From Candidatus Parcubacteria bacterium (GTDB lineage: Bacteria; Patescibacteriota; Patescibacteriia; CAIXNZ01), in assembly GCA_026395675.1 (NCBI GenBank), contig JAPLYF010000075.1:1-14955 (forward strand): 14,955 nt of DNA, written 5' to 3'. The translations under genes and the position numbers were made by a program. This document shows positions 12,154 to 14,955 of the stretch, piece by piece; position 1 is the stretch's first letter, and each line of letters starts with the position of its first letter. The notes beneath the pieces are model-generated. The model ran no database searches. It saw only the letters and a list, made by a program, of their open reading frames with translations, and was not told the origin of the DNA.

Positions 12154-13992
12154 ATGATTGAGATAAATTTATACTCAACAAGTTTATTTTTAACCAAAAT
12201 TTATTATCAGCTGATATTAGATTTTGTCAATAAGGCGCCAAATGAAGTGGTCTGGATTTTTTTATTCAAATACTGGGGCTGGCTCTTGATTATTTATTTT
12301 TTCCTGCGCTATTTGGCTTATCCAGAATACATGTATTACATTCAAGACAGGTGGTTTGTCCAAAATGTTAAAATGACTATTTTAGCCATTGATGTGCCAA
12401 GAAGAAATGAACAAAGCGTCCAGGCCATGGAGAATTTTTTCGATCATCTGCAGGGAGCGCATGCTACCATAACTTTATGGGAAAAATATATAGAGGGGGT
12501 TTTTCAGCTTAGCTTTTCTTGCGAATTAGTGAGTATTGAGGGTAATGTGCAGTTTCTAATCAGAACGCCAAGCCACTTACGCAATTTAGTTGAAGCTGCT
12601 GTCTATGCCCAGTATCCTGACGCAGAAATAACTGAAGTCAATGATTATGTTCATACCGTGCCCAAACTGTATCCTAATGAAACACATGATTTGTGGGGTT
12701 GTGAATTTACCTTGAGTAATAAAAATGTTTATCTGCCCATAAAAACTTATATTAAATTTGAGCATCGCTTTTCAGAGGTTTTTGTTGATCCCATGGCCGC
12801 TTTATTGGAAACCATGAGCCAGATCGGCCCAGGCGAGCAAATATGGATTCAATTTTTATTAAAACCATTGGCAGTTGATTGGGGACTGGAAAAAGGCAAG
12901 GCCGAGATTAATAAGGTTTTAGGCAAACCCCCTGAGGCAAAAAAGGGAATTTTTAGCGCATTTTCCAAAGTCGGGGCAGGCCTGGTCAGTGAATTTACAA
13001 CGCAGTTGGCTGATGTTTCTTTGGTTGGTGAAGAAGGAGAAAAAAAAGAAGAAGCCCCTTCTTTTAAAATGATGAATTTAACGCCAGGCCAAAAAGAACA
13101 GCTTGAGAGCATGGAACGCAAAATTGCCAAATTGGCTTTTAACACAAAAGTCCGTTTTGTCTATGTAACAGAAAAGGGAAAAATGAATAAGGCCATTGGC
13201 GTAAATGGTTTAATTGGCGCTTTTAAGCAGTGGACAGACATGAATTTGAATGGCTTTAAGCCAGACCTAAAGCCAACTGGCACTAATGCGCCGCAATATG
13301 TGCTGATTGAATATAGGCGCAATTCCAGAAGGAATTGGCTTTTGGATGGCTATATTAAGCGCGACGGCGTCAGGGGCGATCCAGCCAAACCATTGTGCAG
13401 TGAAGAATTAGCATCCATTTGGCATTTCCCCAGCATGTATGTAAAAGCGCCACTGCTTAGGAAAACAGAATTTACTAAAGTGGCTGCGCCAGTCGGTCTG
13501 CCTTTGGGCGAAGCGCCAGCCATGGCAGGACCAAAAGAACTTGGCGAAGTAATTGCGGAAAAAACCCAAGTCATACCGACTTTTGATTATGATAATGATG
13601 CCTTTGAAATGCAGTTTGCCAAAGACAAAAATGCTTTTGAAGAAAGCAGGCCAGCCAGAGAAGAAAGATTAAAAGAAATTACCAAAGAAGATGCAGTCAG
13701 ATTAAAACAAATAGAAAAGCAGGAACCCTCCTTCGCTTCCACCTCCGCTAAAGCTTCGGTGGATAAAAAAGCTACGGAGGGTGTAGAAAAGGAAGCTGCT
13801 AAAGCAGCAAAAAAGAGCGAAAATAAAAGACCCTCCTCTCCTAAAGCTTCTGCCTCTGTTGAAACTTCGGCAGGCAGGAAAGCTACCGCAGACAGATCGG
13901 ACGATAAAGAAAAAAAAGCTGAAAAAGTTTCAAATAAAGAAGTTGATCAAAAAGAACCAGGATTACCTGGAAATTTACCTTTTATAGATTAA
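12154..13992 (+). CDS. Membrane-anchored protein paired with a VirD4/TraG-like ATPase (DUF8128-like)
   Basis: This 612-aa protein has one strong membrane helix at about residues 33-55 (WIFLFKYWGWLLIIYFFL), then a large soluble mixed alpha/beta region (about 70-460). The latter includes VKMTILAIDVPRRNEQSVQ, repeated aromatic strands and LLKPLAVDW. A charged, Ala/Lys/Glu-rich disordered tail spans about 500-612. Genes of this layout are, in my recollection, found directly upstream of VirD4/TraG-type ATPase genes in Patescibacteria genomes and annotated as DUF8128; I did not check this by search. Here the ATPase gene starts five bases after the stop, supporting a joint role in a type IV secretion-, conjugation- or DNA-uptake-like machine. 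The tail encodes two copies of a palindromic repeat (13725-13782 and 13830-13894) that appear to have been inserted in frame. ATG 12154 follows a -10 element almost directly. Confidence 0.75.
   Translation: MIEINLYSTSLFLTKIYYQLILDFVNKAPNEVVWIFLFKYWGWLLIIYFFLRYLAYPEYMYYIQDRWFVQNVKMTILAIDVPRRNEQSVQAMENFFDHLQGAHATITLWEKYIEGVFQLSFSCELVSIEGNVQFLIRTPSHLRNLVEAAVYAQYPDAEITEVNDYVHTVPKLYPNETHDLWGCEFTLSNKNVYLPIKTYIKFEHRFSEVFVDPMAALLETMSQIGPGEQIWIQFLLKPLAVDWGLEKGKAEINKVLGKPPEAKKGIFSAFSKVGAGLVSEFTTQLADVSLVGEEGEKKEEAPSFKMMNLTPGQKEQLESMERKIAKLAFNTKVRFVYVTEKGKMNKAIGVNGLIGAFKQWTDMNLNGFKPDLKPTGTNAPQYVLIEYRRNSRRNWLLDGYIKRDGVRGDPAKPLCSEELASIWHFPSMYVKAPLLRKTEFTKVAAPVGLPLGEAPAMAGPKELGEVIAEKTQVIPTFDYDNDAFEMQFAKDKNAFEESRPAREERLKEITKEDAVRLKQIEKQEPSFASTSAKASVDKKATEGVEKEAAKAAKKSENKRPSSPKASASVETSAGRKATADRSDDKEKKAEKVSNKEVDQKEPGLPGNLPFID
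13725..13782. repeat. Palindromic repeat element inside the coding sequence, copy B
   Basis: ACCCTCC (13725-13731) is inverted at 13776-13782, and an inner CCACC/GGTGG pair (13739-13743 with 13758-13762) flanks the core. The 14-base core CGCTAAAGCTTCGG equals that at 7290-7303. It encodes SFASTSAKASVDKKATEG in frame. Confidence 0.8.
13830..13894. repeat. Palindromic repeat element inside the coding sequence, degenerate copy C
   Basis: It starts with the same ACCCTCC and shares CTAAAGCTTC with copy B, then TTCGGCAGGCAGG with the intergenic copy at 7299-7311. It encodes SSPKASASVETSAGRKATA, similar in residue content to copy B. Confidence 0.65.
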
Positions 13993-13997
13993 AATAT

Positions 13998-14955
13998 ATG
14001 GCAGAAGAAAGATTACAATTTCAGAAAGCAATTCAAGCCGGTGTCACTCCCTTTGCTGTGACAACTTTTAGAAATCGCGAAAGAGTTTTTGGCATTAAAC
14101 TTGATGACAGGCGTCGCCATGTTTATGTGATCGGGAAAACTGGCATGGGCAAAACGACTTTAATTGAGAACATGGTTTATTCCGACATAGTAGCAGGCCA
14201 TGGGGTTTGTTATGTTGATCCGCATGGTGATACGGCTGAAAAAATGCTGGGCTGGATTCCGTCCAATCGCATTAATGATGTGATTTATTTTAATCCATCT
14301 GACATTAATTTCCCAATTTCTTTCAATGTGCTGGAAAAAGTCGCGCCAGAATATAGGCATTTGATTTCCTCGGGCTTAATTGGAGTTTTTAAAAAATTAT
14401 GGGCTGACTCTTGGGGGCCCAGATTGGAATATTTATTAAGAAATGCTATTTTAGCCCTCTTGGAATATCCTGATAGCACCTTGCTGGGCATTAATAGATT
14501 GCTGATTGACAAAGAATATCGCAAAAAAGTGGTGGCTAAGGTTCAAGATCCAGTAATTAAATCTTTTTGGACTGATGAATATACTAAATATGGTCCGCAA
14601 TTTCAGGTTGAGGCGATTTCGCCAATTCAAAATAAGATCGGCCAATTTCTTTCTACGGCCTTAATTCGCAATATTGTCGGCCAGGTCAAATCTTCAATTG
14701 ATTTAAGAAAGGCCATGGATGAGGGGAAAATTTTGATTTTGAATCTTTCCAAGGGCAGAATAGGCGAAGATGCTTCGGCCTTGCTTGGCTCAATGATGGT
14801 GACTAAAATTCAATTGGCTGCTATGAGCCGAGTAGATATTCCTGAAGATAACAGAAGAGATTTTTATCTTTATGTAGATGAATTCCAAAATTTTGCCACT
14901 GATTCTTTTGCCAATATTTTGTCTGAAGCGCGTAAATACCGTTTGAATTTAATTA
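13998..14955 (+). CDS. VirD4/TraG/TrwB-like coupling ATPase, 3' partial
   Basis: This ATPase is open to the window end, with 319 residues visible. Such proteins are hexameric DNA or protein pumps that couple substrates to type IV secretion or conjugation channels; HerA/VirB4-like relatives are the alternative. The sequence shows Walker A GKTGMGKTT (residues 46-54), VCYVDPHGDTAEKML (70-84), the segment KILILNLSKGRIGEDASALLG typical of TraD/TraM-recognition ATPases, and Walker B LYVDEFQNF (Asp294, Glu295). No membrane helix is present before the ATPase core, unlike classical VirD4; the upstream gene product with its N-terminal helix may supply the anchor. ATG 13998 follows the upstream stop by five bases without a Shine-Dalgarno. 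The remainder of the motor and its C-terminal domain lie beyond the window. Confidence 0.9.
   Translation, partial: MAEERLQFQKAIQAGVTPFAVTTFRNRERVFGIKLDDRRRHVYVIGKTGMGKTTLIENMVYSDIVAGHGVCYVDPHGDTAEKMLGWIPSNRINDVIYFNPSDINFPISFNVLEKVAPEYRHLISSGLIGVFKKLWADSWGPRLEYLLRNAILALLEYPDSTLLGINRLLIDKEYRKKVVAKVQDPVIKSFWTDEYTKYGPQFQVEAISPIQNKIGQFLSTALIRNIVGQVKSSIDLRKAMDEGKILILNLSKGRIGEDASALLGSMMVTKIQLAAMSRVDIPEDNRRDFYLYVDEFQNFATDSFANILSEARKYRLNLI

Overview
The window looks like a chromosomal segment of a Candidate Phyla Radiation (Patescibacteria) bacterium, probably Parcubacteria-like. The reasons are low-GC plus-strand genes packed with short or overlapping junctions, a sigma-region-4 protein carrying HARE-HTH-like modules, and a membrane protein paired with a VirD4/TraG-like ATPase. 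TGA is used as a stop, so the UGA=Gly lineages (Gracilibacteria, Absconditabacteria) are unlikely. This placement is inference from gene content, not from a phylogenetic marker.

Layout. Bases 1-2384 are the 3' three-quarters or more of secA, interrupted by an apparent one-base frameshift near 1728-1742. It is followed on the same strand by a DUF1653 protein, an S51 peptidase-like protein, a MazG/PRA-PH-like pyrophosphohydrolase and an orphan ORF that sits between two copies of the pyrophosphohydrolase 3' end. Two convergent terminators (3983-4049) close this run.

Bases 4064-7240 form an accessory island in which every cargo gene is on the minus strand: a candidate DUF1874 (AcrIII-1/Crn2 ring-nuclease-like) protein, an unknown 127-aa protein, a 49-aa ORF, a 65-aa DksA/TraR-type zinc-ribbon protein and a 130-aa lipoprotein. 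Most have their own TTGACA-17-TATAxT promoter, a clear Shine-Dalgarno and a terminator, unlike the plus-strand genes, almost none of which has a Shine-Dalgarno. A 965-bp IS481/IS3-like element lies inside the island, with inverted repeats that overlap the transposase stop codon and a 51-bp in-frame tandem duplication in its helix-turn-helix. Two 117-bp copies of a long hairpin repeat bracket the last three cargo genes.

Bases 7449-10757 hold secD and secF with a promoter and terminator. SecD carries about 230 extra residues in its first periplasmic domain, containing one complete and one truncated parvulin-like prolyl isomerase module. With secA, three Sec translocase components lie in one window. 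Bases 10777-12115 hold a sigma4/HARE-HTH regulator behind three stacked promoters. Bases 12136-14955 hold a membrane-anchored protein and a VirD4/TraG-like ATPase that runs off the end. The membrane protein's C-terminal tail contains in-frame copies of a palindromic repeat that also occurs between genes at 7282-7311.
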